From Gemmatimonas sp. (GTDB taxonomy: Bacteria > Gemmatimonadota > Gemmatimonadetes > Gemmatimonadales > Gemmatimonadaceae), in assembly GCA_013822425.1 (NCBI GenBank), contig PNKL01000013.1, positions 1-64,000 on the forward strand: a DNA stretch of 64,000 bases. The letters are read 5' to 3'. The notes under the pieces are model-generated. The model had not been told where the DNA came from and ran no database searches. It saw nothing but the letters and a program-made list of their open reading frames with translations. The translations under genes were made by a program, and so were the position numbers. Positions 16,841 to 25,952 of this stretch are shown here, one piece after another; the first letter of the stretch is position 1, and the number at the start of each line of letters is the position of its first letter.

Positions 16841-16989
16841 AGAGACAACAGAGAGACAACAGAAAAACAACAGAGGGCTGGCATTCATACGCTGCCAGCC
16901 CTCTGTGCGCTTCCTGTAGGCCATTTGTTGTCTTTCTGTTGTCTCTCTCTCTGTTGTTTCTCTGTTGTTTCTCGGTTGTCTCTCTGCCT
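16841..16989. repeat. Mirror-arranged GAGACAACAGA / TCTGTTGTCTC repeat tract
   Basis: The whole space between two convergent genes is filled by short repeats. On the left, GAGACAACA-type units occur about three times (16841-16869); on the right the complementary TGTTGTCTC/TGTTGTTTC units occur about five times (16925-16985). The halves flank a perfect hairpin. The arrangement could fold into a long interrupted stem on either strand. It is not a CRISPR: units are adjacent, degenerate and short. Confidence 0.85.
16870..16906. terminator. Bidirectional terminator hairpin, 14-bp perfect stem
   Basis: ACAGAGGGCTGGCA (16870-16883) pairs perfectly with TGCCAGCCCTCTGT (16893-16906) across a nine-base loop. 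It lies between the stop codons of the convergent DUF5916 and VPS10-like genes, where a shared terminator is expected. The flanking pyrimidine-rich or purine-rich repeats could extend the stem. Confidence 0.85.
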
Positions 16990-19900
16990 CTACGGCTCGC
17001 GCTCCTCGCTGAACGGGAAGCCCGTGCCGCTGCCGCCGCTGACACGCTCGACGCGCAGGACCTGCTTGTAGGTTTGGCCGCCGACGGTGATCGAGACGAG
17101 ATAGTCGCCGGTGCCGACCAGCGGCGCCCCGCCACCACCACGCCGTCCACCACCGCCGAAGAACATCGCCATGCCGCTGCGGCCGGCGACGGCTTGCAGG
17201 ACGCTCATCAACTGCTGTTGATCAGGTGGTGCGCCAGCACCGGCTGCCCCGCGGCCAGCACCGGCCGCCCCCGGAGCCGCGGCGGGCGTCTCTCCCGGAC
17301 GGTCCTGCCAGCGACCGGCCTGGGCACCGAAACCGCCGCCACCGCCACCAAAGCCGCCGAACCCTTGCACCATTGCCTGCATTGCTTCCGGACCGCCAGT
17401 CAGGCCAGTGCGGAACCGGTCAAGGAGCGGCTTGGGCAGCGTTCCCTCCTTTTCGATCGAGTCGAGCGCCGTGGTGATCTTGCGCACGTTGTTGATCGAG
17501 TCGCGCACTTCCGCCGGCGACAGCTTGGGCGACGGCGGCGTCTTGCCGCGGAAGTCCCACGTCACACGCTGGATGCCGGCGCCACCCGGGCCGTTGAGCG
17601 TGCGCAGAGTGTCACCTGACGCGTCCTGGATCACCACGCGCACCTGGCCGGTGTTCGACTGGGCCAGCTTATACGTGATCTCGGCGCCGTACTGCGGGCT
17701 CGGCACCTGGAACAGGTTCTGGCCGACGGATTCGCCGTTGAACGGCTTCTCGCCCCACTGGAACGCGGTGCGGGGCTTGAACAGGTGTACCGGCGCAGCG
17801 GCGACCTTGGCGTCCACCTGCTGCAGGGCGCTGATGTCCACGATCCAGAAGCTGCGGCCGTGCGTGGCGGCCACCAATTCGCCGTCGCGCGGATGGATGA
17901 CCATATCCATCACCGGCGTGGTCGGCAGACCGGTCATGAACTTCGTCCAGCTCTTCCCCTTGTCGAGTGACGCATACACGCCGACGTCGGTGCCGACAAA
18001 GAGCAGGTTGGAGTTCCTGGTGTCCTCGCGGATCACGTACACGTAGTCCGGACCGCCCGTCGGCAGATTGCCGGCGATGGACGTGAAGGACTTGCCACCA
18101 TCCCGCGTCATGAAGACGTAGGGCGTGAAATCCCCGCGGCGATGGTTGTCGTACGACACGTAGAACGTCAACGAGTCGAACCGCGACGGCTCGATGCGCG
18201 AAACGTACGTACCAGCCGGAACACTCTTCACGTTGGCAGTGTGCTCGGTCCACGAGCCGCCGTCGTTCGTCGTCGACCAGAGGCGGCCGTCATCGGTGCC
18301 GGCATACAGAATGCCCGGACGCAGCGGCGACTCGTTCAGCGAGACTATCGTGCCGAATGTTTCGGCACCTGTCGCATCAATCGTGATGCCGCCCGTTGTC
18401 CGCATGGAAATGCGCACTTTCGTCGTGTCGGCGTACGACAGGTCGGGTGAAATGAAGAACAGGTCATCACCCCGCTTGGTGGACTTGAGGACGCGATTGG
18501 CAGCGGTGTAGAAGACCGACGGGTTGTGCGGAGAGAGGAAGAACGGCGTGTTCCAGTTCCAACGCAGGTCCATCTCCACGGAGTCCTTCTTCTGCGCTGC
18601 CCGCAGCGCCTGCTGGCGCTTGCTCTGTTCCTTCGTCATCGGCCTGGTGGTGTCGGGTCGGTCGACCAGGATCGAGTCTTCCCACTGCATGTACTTCGGA
18701 CGCCACTGCGGCTTCACCAGCGGGGTGCGCTCGCCCGTGGACACCTTGTAACGCCCGATGTTACCGCCCTGCGACTCGCCGTAGATGAGGTCGGGGTTCG
18801 ACGGATCCTGCGCGGTCACGAAACCGTCGCCACCGTTGAACGTCCACCACATGGAGTTGGTGATCATCCCCTGCTTGCGCCGCGACGGGCCGCACCATGA
18901 ACCGTTGTCCTGTGCGCCGCCGCACACGGTGTAGGGAATGGCGTTGTCCACCGACACGTTGTAGTACTGGCCAATGGGGAGGATGTTGTTGGCGTCCCAG
19001 TTGCCGCCACCGTCCCAGGTCTGCGACACGCCGCCGTCGTTGCCCACGACGATGTGCTGCGGATCCCTGGGGTCGATCCACATGGCGTGGTGATCCACAT
19101 GGATGCCGACGGTGGCGTTGCCGGATGTCTTGCCGCCGTCATTCGAATACTTGACGGGCGTGGACGACCAGAAGACGCGTTCTGGATTGTTGGGCGCGAC
19201 ACGCACCTGCGAGTAATAGAACGGGCGGACGTTGTTGTCGTCGCGCTTCTCCCAGGTCTTGCCGCCGTCCGTCGTCCGCCAGAGTCCGCTCGGAGATTTC
19301 TGCGCCTTGACCTTGGGGTCCTTCTTCGGGTTCGCGGCGGTATCGGCCTCGAGCATGAGGTAGATCACGTCGGGGTTGGACGCGGCGATCGCGATGCCAA
19401 GGCGTCCCTTGGTGGTCTCTGGGAGTCCTCCCCCCTTCACCTCGGTCCAGGTTTCACCGGCGTCGGTGCTCTTCCACAATGCCGAGCCCTTGCCGCCCGA
19501 GTACATGAAGTACGGCCCGCGGATGCGCTGGTAGCTGGCCGCCCAGACGACCTTGGAGTCACGCGGGTCGAGCGCGACATCAATGAAGCCGGTGCTGTCG
19601 TTGATGAACTTCTTCAGTTGCCAGGTCTTGCCGCCGTCCACGGTCTTGTAGAGGCCGCGTTCCTTGTTGGTCGCCCAGGCGGCGCCCAGGGCGGCGACGT
19701 ACACGATATCCTTGTTGTTCGGATCCACCACCACGCGACCAATGTGCTGTGTTTCCTTGAGGCCCAGGAACTCCCACGTCCGACCGCCGTTGGTGGTCTT
19801 CCAGATGCCGGCGCCCGGGGAGATGGAGTTGCGCGAATTCGGCTCACCCGTGCCGTGATAGACCGTGTTGGTGTCCGACGGCGCGATGGCGAGCATGCCG

Positions 19901-20163
19901 CCCGACGACACCCGCTCGTTCTCGAAGACCGGGCGGAAGGTCGTGCCGGAGTTGGTGGTCTTCCACACACCGCCAGCTGCGGTCGCCACATAGAAGGTCC
20001 GTGACGGGAACGGAATGCCGGCGACGTCCACGATGCGACCCTGGTGATTGGCCGGGCCGATGTTGCGCCAGCGGAAGCCGGCAACGGTCGCTGAGTCGAG
20101 CTGGGCGGCCAACGGGGCCGCGATCGCTGCGCTCAGGACGACCAGTTTCAGGACAGATCTCAT
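16990..20163 (-). CDS. VPS10-domain/BNR-repeat secreted protein (sortilin-like propeller)
   Basis: A 1057-residue secreted protein with a signal peptide (MRSVLKLVVLSAAIAAPLAA) and a long run of sortilin/BNR blades ending in GG(K/R)TW: GGVWKTTNSGTTF, NGGRTWEFLG, DGGKTWQLKK, GETWTEVKG, GGKTWEKRD and others. This is the large VPS10-like glycosyl-hydrolase-annotated family that is highly expanded in Gemmatimonadota and Acidobacteriota; true enzymatic activity has not been established for most members. The last 250 residues include a Gly-rich low-complexity segment (GFGGFGGGGGGFG) and a final beta domain. Start 20163 was chosen because it begins the signal peptide; upstream in-frame codons lack one. 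It is convergent with the DUF5916 gene. Confidence 0.9.
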   Translation of the reverse strand: MRSVLKLVVLSAAIAAPLAAQLDSATVAGFRWRNIGPANHQGRIVDVAGIPFPSRTFYVATAAGGVWKTTNSGTTFRPVFENERVSSGGMLAIAPSDTNTVYHGTGEPNSRNSISPGAGIWKTTNGGRTWEFLGLKETQHIGRVVVDPNNKDIVYVAALGAAWATNKERGLYKTVDGGKTWQLKKFINDSTGFIDVALDPRDSKVVWAASYQRIRGPYFMYSGGKGSALWKSTDAGETWTEVKGGGLPETTKGRLGIAIAASNPDVIYLMLEADTAANPKKDPKVKAQKSPSGLWRTTDGGKTWEKRDDNNVRPFYYSQVRVAPNNPERVFWSSTPVKYSNDGGKTSGNATVGIHVDHHAMWIDPRDPQHIVVGNDGGVSQTWDGGGNWDANNILPIGQYYNVSVDNAIPYTVCGGAQDNGSWCGPSRRKQGMITNSMWWTFNGGDGFVTAQDPSNPDLIYGESQGGNIGRYKVSTGERTPLVKPQWRPKYMQWEDSILVDRPDTTRPMTKEQSKRQQALRAAQKKDSVEMDLRWNWNTPFFLSPHNPSVFYTAANRVLKSTKRGDDLFFISPDLSYADTTKVRISMRTTGGITIDATGAETFGTIVSLNESPLRPGILYAGTDDGRLWSTTNDGGSWTEHTANVKSVPAGTYVSRIEPSRFDSLTFYVSYDNHRRGDFTPYVFMTRDGGKSFTSIAGNLPTGGPDYVYVIREDTRNSNLLFVGTDVGVYASLDKGKSWTKFMTGLPTTPVMDMVIHPRDGELVAATHGRSFWIVDISALQQVDAKVAAAPVHLFKPRTAFQWGEKPFNGESVGQNLFQVPSPQYGAEITYKLAQSNTGQVRVVIQDASGDTLRTLNGPGGAGIQRVTWDFRGKTPPSPKLSPAEVRDSINNVRKITTALDSIEKEGTLPKPLLDRFRTGLTGGPEAMQAMVQGFGGFGGGGGGFGAQAGRWQDRPGETPAAAPGAAGAGRGAAGAGAPPDQQQLMSVLQAVAGRSGMAMFFGGGGRRGGGGAPLVGTGDYLVSITVGGQTYKQVLRVERVSGGSGTGFPFSEEREP

Positions 20164-20251
20164 GGGAGTGAGGGCTGAGGGAAGCAGGGGGAGGCTCGCA
20201 AAATCATGCTCACGGCGAATTACGCCGGGCGCAACCATAGCGTTGGCAGTA

Positions 20252-20272
20252 AGGGCGCCACCTGGGCGCCCT
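20252..20272 (-). terminator. Probable terminator hairpin downstream of GH20 gene
   Basis: AGGGCGCC (20252-20259) and GGCGCCCT (20265-20272) form a perfect 8-bp stem with a five-base loop, 13 bases beyond the stop of the leftward GH20 gene and before the VPS10-like gene on the same strand. Only a short T-rich trace follows, so it may be a partial terminator. Confidence 0.5.
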
Positions 20273-20285
20273 CACCATGAGGGGG

Positions 20286-22349
20286 CTACGGAAGGCTCGC
20301 CGGGATGCCCATCCGTTCCGGGGGCGGGACCTTCCGGGTGCGCCCAAACTCACGCCGCGCGGCATCGGCCATCTGCGAGCGATTCCACCAGAGCTGGATC
20401 GCCGAGTCATAGCGAGCAAGCACGTTGTGTATCCAGTATGGACGATTCTCGGCGCGCCAACTCCTTTCGTAGAGCTCTCGACCGAGCACATACGCCTCGC
20501 GCATCGACTGCAGGCGGCCGTTGATGCCCGAGATGTCGGCGAGGTCGATCCAGGTCACGGGGGTCGTGCGCGCAGGATCGATGGCGGCGGCGTATGCCTT
20601 CACCATTTGCTCGGCGAACTGGAACTTCATGCCGATGAGGTCGAGACGGCGCGCGCCCATGTCCATGGCGTCGAGCGCGTCCTGCTCGCGCAGCTGGGGC
20701 TGGAGCCGGCGCGCCTGGGCGATGAGCACCGACGCGGACTCGGCATGGATGCGGAGTTCCGGTGCGGCCACGCGCACCTTCTTGCCAAGTTCCATGCCTT
20801 CTGGGGAGTACGGATCCACCCAGTACAGGAAGTCGTGGCCGTTGCCGGCGCCGGCCTTGGACAGGGCGGCATGCGCGGCCATGAGGTGCACCTGTGCCGC
20901 GTCGATCTTGCCCGTGGTGTCACCGTGGAACTGCAAGCCAAACGAACGCTGGAAGTCGGCGATGGACGACTCGCCCTTCTGCCACGACGCCGCAGCGCCG
21001 AAGAGCACGCCGTACCACGTCTGGTTAAAAATTTCCTCGCCGTCGTCGCCCCAGCTCGTATTGAGCATACCGGTGGAGCCCATCTTCTGACCGTCGCGCA
21101 CGAAGCCCTGGATGTTCTTGAGCGCCGTGTTGTTGTCGGGGTAGGTCATGGACCAATTGCTCACGCCCGGCGCGACCCATGTCTGCATGCCGGTGCCGCT
21201 GAACGGCGTGAGATAGCGCTCGAAGTTTCCTGTGCTCCAGTAGTTCCATGCGACCGCGATCATGTCCTTGGGCAGCAAGCTGACGAGCTGCGGTGACTCC
21301 ATGGCGATATCACCCCAGAACAGGAACGTCTTCGTGCTTCCCTGAGCGCGCAGTTCGCGTTCGATGTCGCCGAGGAATTTCAGGTAGACCTTGCCGAGAC
21401 CGTCCTTGGCGACCGCATCCTTCGTCTGTCCCTTTCCGAGCTCGAAGGTCTCGTCGGCGCCGAGGTGCACGAATTGTGACGGGAAGAGCGAATCGATCTC
21501 GGCGAACCAGCGCTTGATGATGTTCATCGACTCCGGCTGGCCCGGAGCGAGCACGTGGCCGTGCGGTGTCTCGGCGACCGTGCTGTAGATCTCGTACTTG
21601 AGTACGTGGTGCAGGTGCCCAAAGGCCTCCTGTTCCGGGATGATCTCGATGTGGAAGGGCTTGGCGTAGGCGACAAGTTCCCTCACCTGGTCGCGCGTCA
21701 TCGCGCCGCCCGGCGGTGCAATGAGCGGATCGCTGTCGTAGGCGAGGGTATGCTCGAAGTAGGGCGAGTAGGCGTTCATCTTGAACGCCGCGATGGTGCG
21801 GATGATGTGTTTCTGGAATTCGAGCGTCGGGACAGGGCCGCGCGACAGGTCATCGTGGAAGCCACGCCAGCGCATGGCGGGCCAGTCGCGGATGACCCCC
21901 GTCTGCACCGTCATGACCGCGCCGTGGCCGGTGACCAGTTGCTTGGCTGTCTGCGCCCCGTAGAAGACGCCGGCGGCGGACGCGCCGATGATCTTGATGG
22001 ACTTCGGGTCGGCCACCAGGACGTACCCTTCGTCCTTCATCTCACCGGTGAACTCGAGTTTCCGCGCGGCGAGGAGGGCCCTGGCTTCCGCGCTTGTGCT
22101 GCGGAGAATCTGGATGTGCAGGGCGCCGCCGGCTGTGCGGACCTTGGCGCCGCGTTCCTTGAGTGCCGCGGCGAGGTCCGTGGCGGCGAACTTGTCGTCC
22201 TTGTCTGCGCCGGCGGTGATGGTGATGGCGCCTTGGAGTGGGACGGCAGAACCAGCGGAGAACTCACGCGGAGCGGGAATCAGCCGCGGAGCCTGTGCGA
22301 TGGCGGCAGCAGGCAACAGGGCGAGGAGGGCGAGGCTGGCGTGCTTCAT
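20286..22349 (-). CDS. Family 20 beta-N-acetylhexosaminidase, secreted
   Basis: A 687-residue GH20 enzyme that removes terminal GlcNAc/GalNAc residues from glycans, chitin oligosaccharides or peptidoglycan fragments by substrate-assisted catalysis. A signal peptide (1-19) is followed by the non-catalytic N-terminal alpha/beta domain (LIPAPREF... to GVFYGAQTAKQL, about 22-140) and the TIM barrel from DWPAMRWRGFHDDLSRG. The catalytic pair is Asp299-Glu300 in VHLGADET; the usual HxGGDE has Ala in place of the second Gly. The C-terminal 220 residues are helical. Start 22349 is set by the signal peptide. The gene is divergent from a DUF362 gene across 174 bases. Confidence 0.92.
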   Translation of the reverse strand: MKHASLALLALLPAAAIAQAPRLIPAPREFSAGSAVPLQGAITITAGADKDDKFAATDLAAALKERGAKVRTAGGALHIQILRSTSAEARALLAARKLEFTGEMKDEGYVLVADPKSIKIIGASAAGVFYGAQTAKQLVTGHGAVMTVQTGVIRDWPAMRWRGFHDDLSRGPVPTLEFQKHIIRTIAAFKMNAYSPYFEHTLAYDSDPLIAPPGGAMTRDQVRELVAYAKPFHIEIIPEQEAFGHLHHVLKYEIYSTVAETPHGHVLAPGQPESMNIIKRWFAEIDSLFPSQFVHLGADETFELGKGQTKDAVAKDGLGKVYLKFLGDIERELRAQGSTKTFLFWGDIAMESPQLVSLLPKDMIAVAWNYWSTGNFERYLTPFSGTGMQTWVAPGVSNWSMTYPDNNTALKNIQGFVRDGQKMGSTGMLNTSWGDDGEEIFNQTWYGVLFGAAASWQKGESSIADFQRSFGLQFHGDTTGKIDAAQVHLMAAHAALSKAGAGNGHDFLYWVDPYSPEGMELGKKVRVAAPELRIHAESASVLIAQARRLQPQLREQDALDAMDMGARRLDLIGMKFQFAEQMVKAYAAAIDPARTTPVTWIDLADISGINGRLQSMREAYVLGRELYERSWRAENRPYWIHNVLARYDSAIQLWWNRSQMADAARREFGRTRKVPPPERMGIPASLP

Positions 22350-22523
22350 AATAGTGGGGAAAGCTGAGGTGAGCGAATCGAATTGAATGTCGTCGCGGTG
22401 TGGAGGGGACGCCAGCAGGGGGCGGTAACGTTGGCGGGAGAGGCCGCCCTGATTGCGAGGCTGTCCGCGCCGCGGGTAGAATAGAGCAGCCCCCCTTTCG
22501 AGCCACGCCTCTCGGGAGGATGT

Positions 22524-23516
22524 ATGGTGCTGCGCGCTGGTGAACTCGGACGCCGCGACTTTCTTCGCGTCATCACTGCTGGAGTTGCCCTCATGCCCGC
22601 CTTCGGCAAGGCCGGCGTGGCACAGGCGATTGGCCTGCGCCGCAGTCGGGTGGCCCTCGTGGCGACCGGCGATCGCAAGCGCGGTGTGACGCAGGCCCTC
22701 AGGTTGCTCGACCTCTCCGGAGTGAAGGGGAAGAAGGTCGTCATCAAGCCCAACTTCAATTCCGCGGATGACACGCCGGGGTCGACGCACAATGACACAT
22801 TGACACAGCTCGTCACCGAACTGCACGAACGCAATGCGCGCAGTATCACGCTGGGGGAATCGAGCGGCCCGCCGAAGACGCAGGGCGTGATGGAGAAAAA
22901 GGGGACATTTGACCTCGCCCGTGAGCACCGCTTCGAGGTCGTGGACTACGAGCAGATTGCAGAAAACGACTGGATTGCCTTTCCAAGCGAGCACTGGCCG
23001 CAGGGCTACTCGCTGCCGCGCCACGTCGTGGAGGCGGACTACAACGTCTCGACCTGCTGCCTGAAGACGCACGGCTTCGGCGGCGTCTTCACGATGTCGC
23101 TGAAACTCTCGGTGGGGCTGACGCCAAAGTCGATCCGGCGGACCATGCACCAATCACCCGACATGCGCCGCATGATCGCGGAGCTCAACACCGGCTACCG
23201 GCCCGACCTCATTGTGCTGGACGGCGTGGTGGCGTTCACCGATGGCGGCCCGTCGCGCGGTACGTTGAAGACGGGAAACGTGATGATCGCCGGCACCGAC
23301 CGTGTCGCGGTGGACGCCGTGGGTGTGGCCATGCTCAAGCACCTCGGCTCCAACCAGGCGATCATGGGGCGCCGGATCTTCGAGCAGGAGCAGATCGCGC
23401 GTGCCGTGGAGCTGAAGCTTGGCGTGGAAAGCGCCGATGCCATCGAACTCGTGACGGCCGACGCGGAGAGCCAGGCCACCGCGAATGCGTTGCGCGCCAT
23501 CCTGGCACAGGGTTAG
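22524..23516 (+). CDS. DUF362 protein with Tat signal
   Basis: A 330-residue member of the DUF362 family, whose function is mostly uncharacterised; many members carry iron-sulfur clusters, but no ferredoxin-like CxxCxxC motif is seen here. The N-terminus GRRDFLRVITAGVALMPAFG is a twin-arginine signal, so the folded protein is probably exported. Conserved family elements include KGKKVVIKPNFNSAD, NDTLTQLVTELHERNA and LKTHGFGGVFTMSLKLSVGL, then PDLIVLDGVVAFTDGGPSRG and TDRVAVDAVGVAMLK. GGGAGG lies just before the ATG at 22524. Its stop overlaps the end of the convergent downstream gene by a few bases. Pairing with the secreted GH20 may be coincidental. Confidence 0.88.
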   Translation: MVLRAGELGRRDFLRVITAGVALMPAFGKAGVAQAIGLRRSRVALVATGDRKRGVTQALRLLDLSGVKGKKVVIKPNFNSADDTPGSTHNDTLTQLVTELHERNARSITLGESSGPPKTQGVMEKKGTFDLAREHRFEVVDYEQIAENDWIAFPSEHWPQGYSLPRHVVEADYNVSTCCLKTHGFGGVFTMSLKLSVGLTPKSIRRTMHQSPDMRRMIAELNTGYRPDLIVLDGVVAFTDGGPSRGTLKTGNVMIAGTDRVAVDAVGVAMLKHLGSNQAIMGRRIFEQEQIARAVELKLGVESADAIELVTADAESQATANALRAILAQG

Positions 23517-24151
23517 GGGCGGGCCACGACGGTAACCGTGCCATCGGCTCCGAGGAGGTAGAGGTCGCTGCCCCGCGCGGCGAGTCCCACCGGATTGCGG
23601 AGGCCCGGCACGACATGGGCCGCCACGATGCGGTGCGTCGCGAGGTCCAGCGTGAGCAGTGTCGAGTGGGCGGCGCTGATGGCGTACAACTGGCCGTCGC
23701 CCACCGCGGCGCCGGTGATCATGTACTCGCCAAGCGAACGATCCTCGCCGAGCGTGAGGCCAGCACTCCTGGCGAGCGTCGGCACCAACTCCTCGGAAAG
23801 CACCATGTCCCTGCGGTCAAACCGCGAGACGACCATGCGTTTCACGACGTTGCTCGGTACCGTGATCGTATAGATGGAGTTGGACGCGGCATCATACGCG
23901 GCGGACATGATGTACAGCATGCGTGCGCGCACCGTGCCGAATCGCGATCGCGCGACCTCGTCAAACTGGTCGCGCGACTCCCGAAAGTAGCGGAAGTTGG
24001 AATCGGCATTGGCCTTGTCGTTGGGCTTGAGCACCACGTAGCTCTTGTTCTCGCCGACGGCGATCAATTCGCCCTTGTCGAGGAAGACCGCACCGGCAAA
24101 CCGGCCGAGGTCCACGGAAAAACCGACGTCGATGATGGGGTGGCTCTTCAC
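23513..24151 (-). CDS. C-terminal half of an amber-interrupted propeller-like protein
   Basis: A 212-residue open frame beginning with GTG directly after the TAG that ends the previous frame; both are in the same reading frame, with no base between stop and GTG. The content (GELIAVGENKSYVVL, NSIYTITVPSNVVKRMVVSRF, GQLYAISAAHSTLLTLDL, GSDLYLLGADGTVTVV) is a run of beta-propeller blades similar to YncE- or NHL-like proteins, and it continues the blade cut by the stop. No signal peptide or ribosome-binding site supports independent translation. Most likely this is the second part of one 439-codon gene with a nonsense codon, unless the amber is read through. The biochemical function is unknown. 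Confidence 0.65.
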   Translation of the reverse strand: MKSHPIIDVGFSVDLGRFAGAVFLDKGELIAVGENKSYVVLKPNDKANADSNFRYFRESRDQFDEVARSRFGTVRARMLYIMSAAYDAASNSIYTITVPSNVVKRMVVSRFDRRDMVLSEELVPTLARSAGLTLGEDRSLGEYMITGAAVGDGQLYAISAAHSTLLTLDLATHRIVAAHVVPGLRNPVGLAARGSDLYLLGADGTVTVVARP

Positions 24152-24832
24152 CTACGCCAGCGAGGCATCGGCGAGGTAGATGCCGGCATCGATGGTGATG
24201 AGGAACCGATCGGTTGCCGCATCGTAGGCGAGATCGGTCGGCGGGCCGTCGAGTGACAGGCCAATCGGCTTGCGCCCCTTGACCGCCAACGCGGGCAGCG
24301 TGCCAAGCGGTCCCGTGGCCGGATCAGGAATCGCCGCAGTGACGTCCGGTTTCCTGACGGCCCAACGGCCGCGGAACGCGACCTTGATGGGCGGGCGCCA
24401 TTCCTCGAGCGACCAGTGCCAGTGCCTGGGGTTGAACGAGAAGCGAATGGGGTCACTCTGACCCATGAAGGGCGGCGGGCCGGTGCTCGCGAAGGCCTGC
24501 ACGATGTTGCCGCCGACAACCACCACGAAGACCCATCCCGTGACGCGTTCAAGCATGTTCAACGTCCGCACCTCGATGGCGAGATGCGCCGGCCGCACAA
24601 GCAGCAGGAGGGCCCCCGTGGCGAGAACGCAGACCCAGTATGAGAAAAGCGCCCAGGTATAGGTGTGCGCGCCCATGATCTCGAGGCTGAATCCCTGGCC
24701 GACATCACGCGCGCCATGCATGCCGACGTGCCGCAGCGACATGAGCATTCCGTAACCGGCGATCAGCATCGCCATGCCCACGTACCTGGGCCTTGGTCCG
24801 GCCAGGCGCGGTTGGCGCCAACTGAAACACAT
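24152..24832 (-). CDS. N-terminal half of an amber-interrupted membrane/propeller protein
   Basis: A 226-residue frame starting at ATG 24832. It contains about three hydrophobic segments (MAMLIAGYGMLMSL, TWALFSYWVCVLATGALLLL, VTGWVFVVVVGGNIVQAFA) and then an extracytoplasmic portion that enters a propeller-like pattern, ending at TDLAYDAATDRFLITIDAGI just before TAG at 24152-24154. The next codon opens the downstream frame without a frame change, so the two halves form one gene in the relatives this resembles. The start lies 37 bases from the divergent GTPase gene, leaving little room for two promoters. Function not recognised; a membrane-anchored sensory or scaffold propeller is a guess. Confidence 0.65.
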   Translation of the reverse strand: MCFSWRQPRLAGPRPRYVGMAMLIAGYGMLMSLRHVGMHGARDVGQGFSLEIMGAHTYTWALFSYWVCVLATGALLLLVRPAHLAIEVRTLNMLERVTGWVFVVVVGGNIVQAFASTGPPPFMGQSDPIRFSFNPRHWHWSLEEWRPPIKVAFRGRWAVRKPDVTAAIPDPATGPLGTLPALAVKGRKPIGLSLDGPPTDLAYDAATDRFLITIDAGIYLADASLA

Positions 24833-24869
24833 GCTGGCAATTTTGCGGCGGTCGGCTGATCCTTAACTC

Positions 24870-25910
24870 ATGCGTATCGGACTGGTTGGTTTCGCGGGGT
24901 CAGGGAAGACGACGGTCTTCAACACGCTCACTGGACTGAATGTGCCCATCGGCTTCGGCGGCGAGGTGCACCTCGGTACGGTCAAGGTGCGTGATGCGCG
25001 CATCGACAAGCTGAGCGCAATGTTCTCGCCGAAGAAGACGACGTTCGCCGAGATCGTGTACAGCGACATTCCGGGCGAGCACGGGGCGGAGAGCAAGGGG
25101 CTTTCGGGCAAGGCGCTGCAGCAGATCCGCGACCAGGACGTGCTGGCGCTGGTGCTGCGCGACTTCGAGAATCCGGCGCTCGACGGGGCGCCGAATCCGA
25201 TGAAGAACCTCGACGCGTTCGTAACCGAATGCCTGTTCGCGGACCTCGCGATGATCGAGCGCTGGTTGGACAAGGCGCGGAAGGAGAGAAAGGATCCGCA
25301 CGACATCTCGAACTTCGAGATGATGAAGGCGACGCTCGAGTCCGAGAAGCCGCTGCGCTCGATCCCGCCCAACCACCTCGACCGCGGCAAGCTGACGAAC
25401 TTCGGCTTCCTGACCGACCGGCCGCTCATGGTGGTGCTGAACCGCGGCGAGGCGGAGGCCGCCACGCCGATGCTGCCAGCGATGGCGACGCGGCTCGAGC
25501 AGTTGCATGCGGCCGGCGTCGTGCTGTCGGCGAGCGTGGAAGCCGAGATCGCGGCCATGGAACCGGCGGACCAGAGGGCATTCCTCGAGGATCTCGGTCT
25601 CGCGGAGTCGGCGGCGTCGCGTTTCGTTCGCGGAACGTACGCATTGCTCGACCTCATCTCGTTCTTCACGGTCGGACAGGATGAGGTGCGCGCGTGGCCG
25701 ATCCGCCGCGGAACGCACGCCAAGCAGGCGGCCGGCAAGATCCACTCCGATCTTGAGCGCGGCTTCATCCGTGCCGAGGTGATCGCGTACGAACACTTCA
25801 TAGCCGACGGTTCGGAGCACGCGGCGCGCGACAACGGCCACCTCAAGGTGGAAGGCAAGGACTACGTCGTGCAGGACGGCGACATCCTGCACATCCGGTT
25901 CAACGTCTAG
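24870..25910 (+). CDS. YchF-like OBG-family GTPase/ATPase (DUF933)
   Basis: A 346-residue cytoplasmic P-loop protein of the YchF/OBG group, which bind ribosomes and hydrolyse ATP more readily than GTP in studied cases. Walker A is GFAGSGKTT at residues 7-15; the G3 motif is DIPGEHG; the region VVLNRGE corresponds to the G4 strand, where YchF proteins carry NxxE rather than NKxD. The C-terminal TGS-like region ends with YVVQDGDILHIRFNV, the usual family end. It is slightly shorter than E. coli YchF (363) and lacks part of the central coiled region, so it may belong to a divergent DUF933 subgroup. It is divergent from the amber-split gene and followed by a small membrane peptide. Confidence 0.88.
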   Translation: MRIGLVGFAGSGKTTVFNTLTGLNVPIGFGGEVHLGTVKVRDARIDKLSAMFSPKKTTFAEIVYSDIPGEHGAESKGLSGKALQQIRDQDVLALVLRDFENPALDGAPNPMKNLDAFVTECLFADLAMIERWLDKARKERKDPHDISNFEMMKATLESEKPLRSIPPNHLDRGKLTNFGFLTDRPLMVVLNRGEAEAATPMLPAMATRLEQLHAAGVVLSASVEAEIAAMEPADQRAFLEDLGLAESAASRFVRGTYALLDLISFFTVGQDEVRAWPIRRGTHAKQAAGKIHSDLERGFIRAEVIAYEHFIADGSEHAARDNGHLKVEGKDYVVQDGDILHIRFNV

Positions 25911-25952
25911 GCAACTACGGCGCGGTCGGGCATTCTTGCGGGAGAGTTCACC

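Noticed and set aside
16841-16989. CRISPR array
   Set aside because: Repeats are short, adjacent and mirror-arranged with no spacers of constant length and no cas genes nearby.
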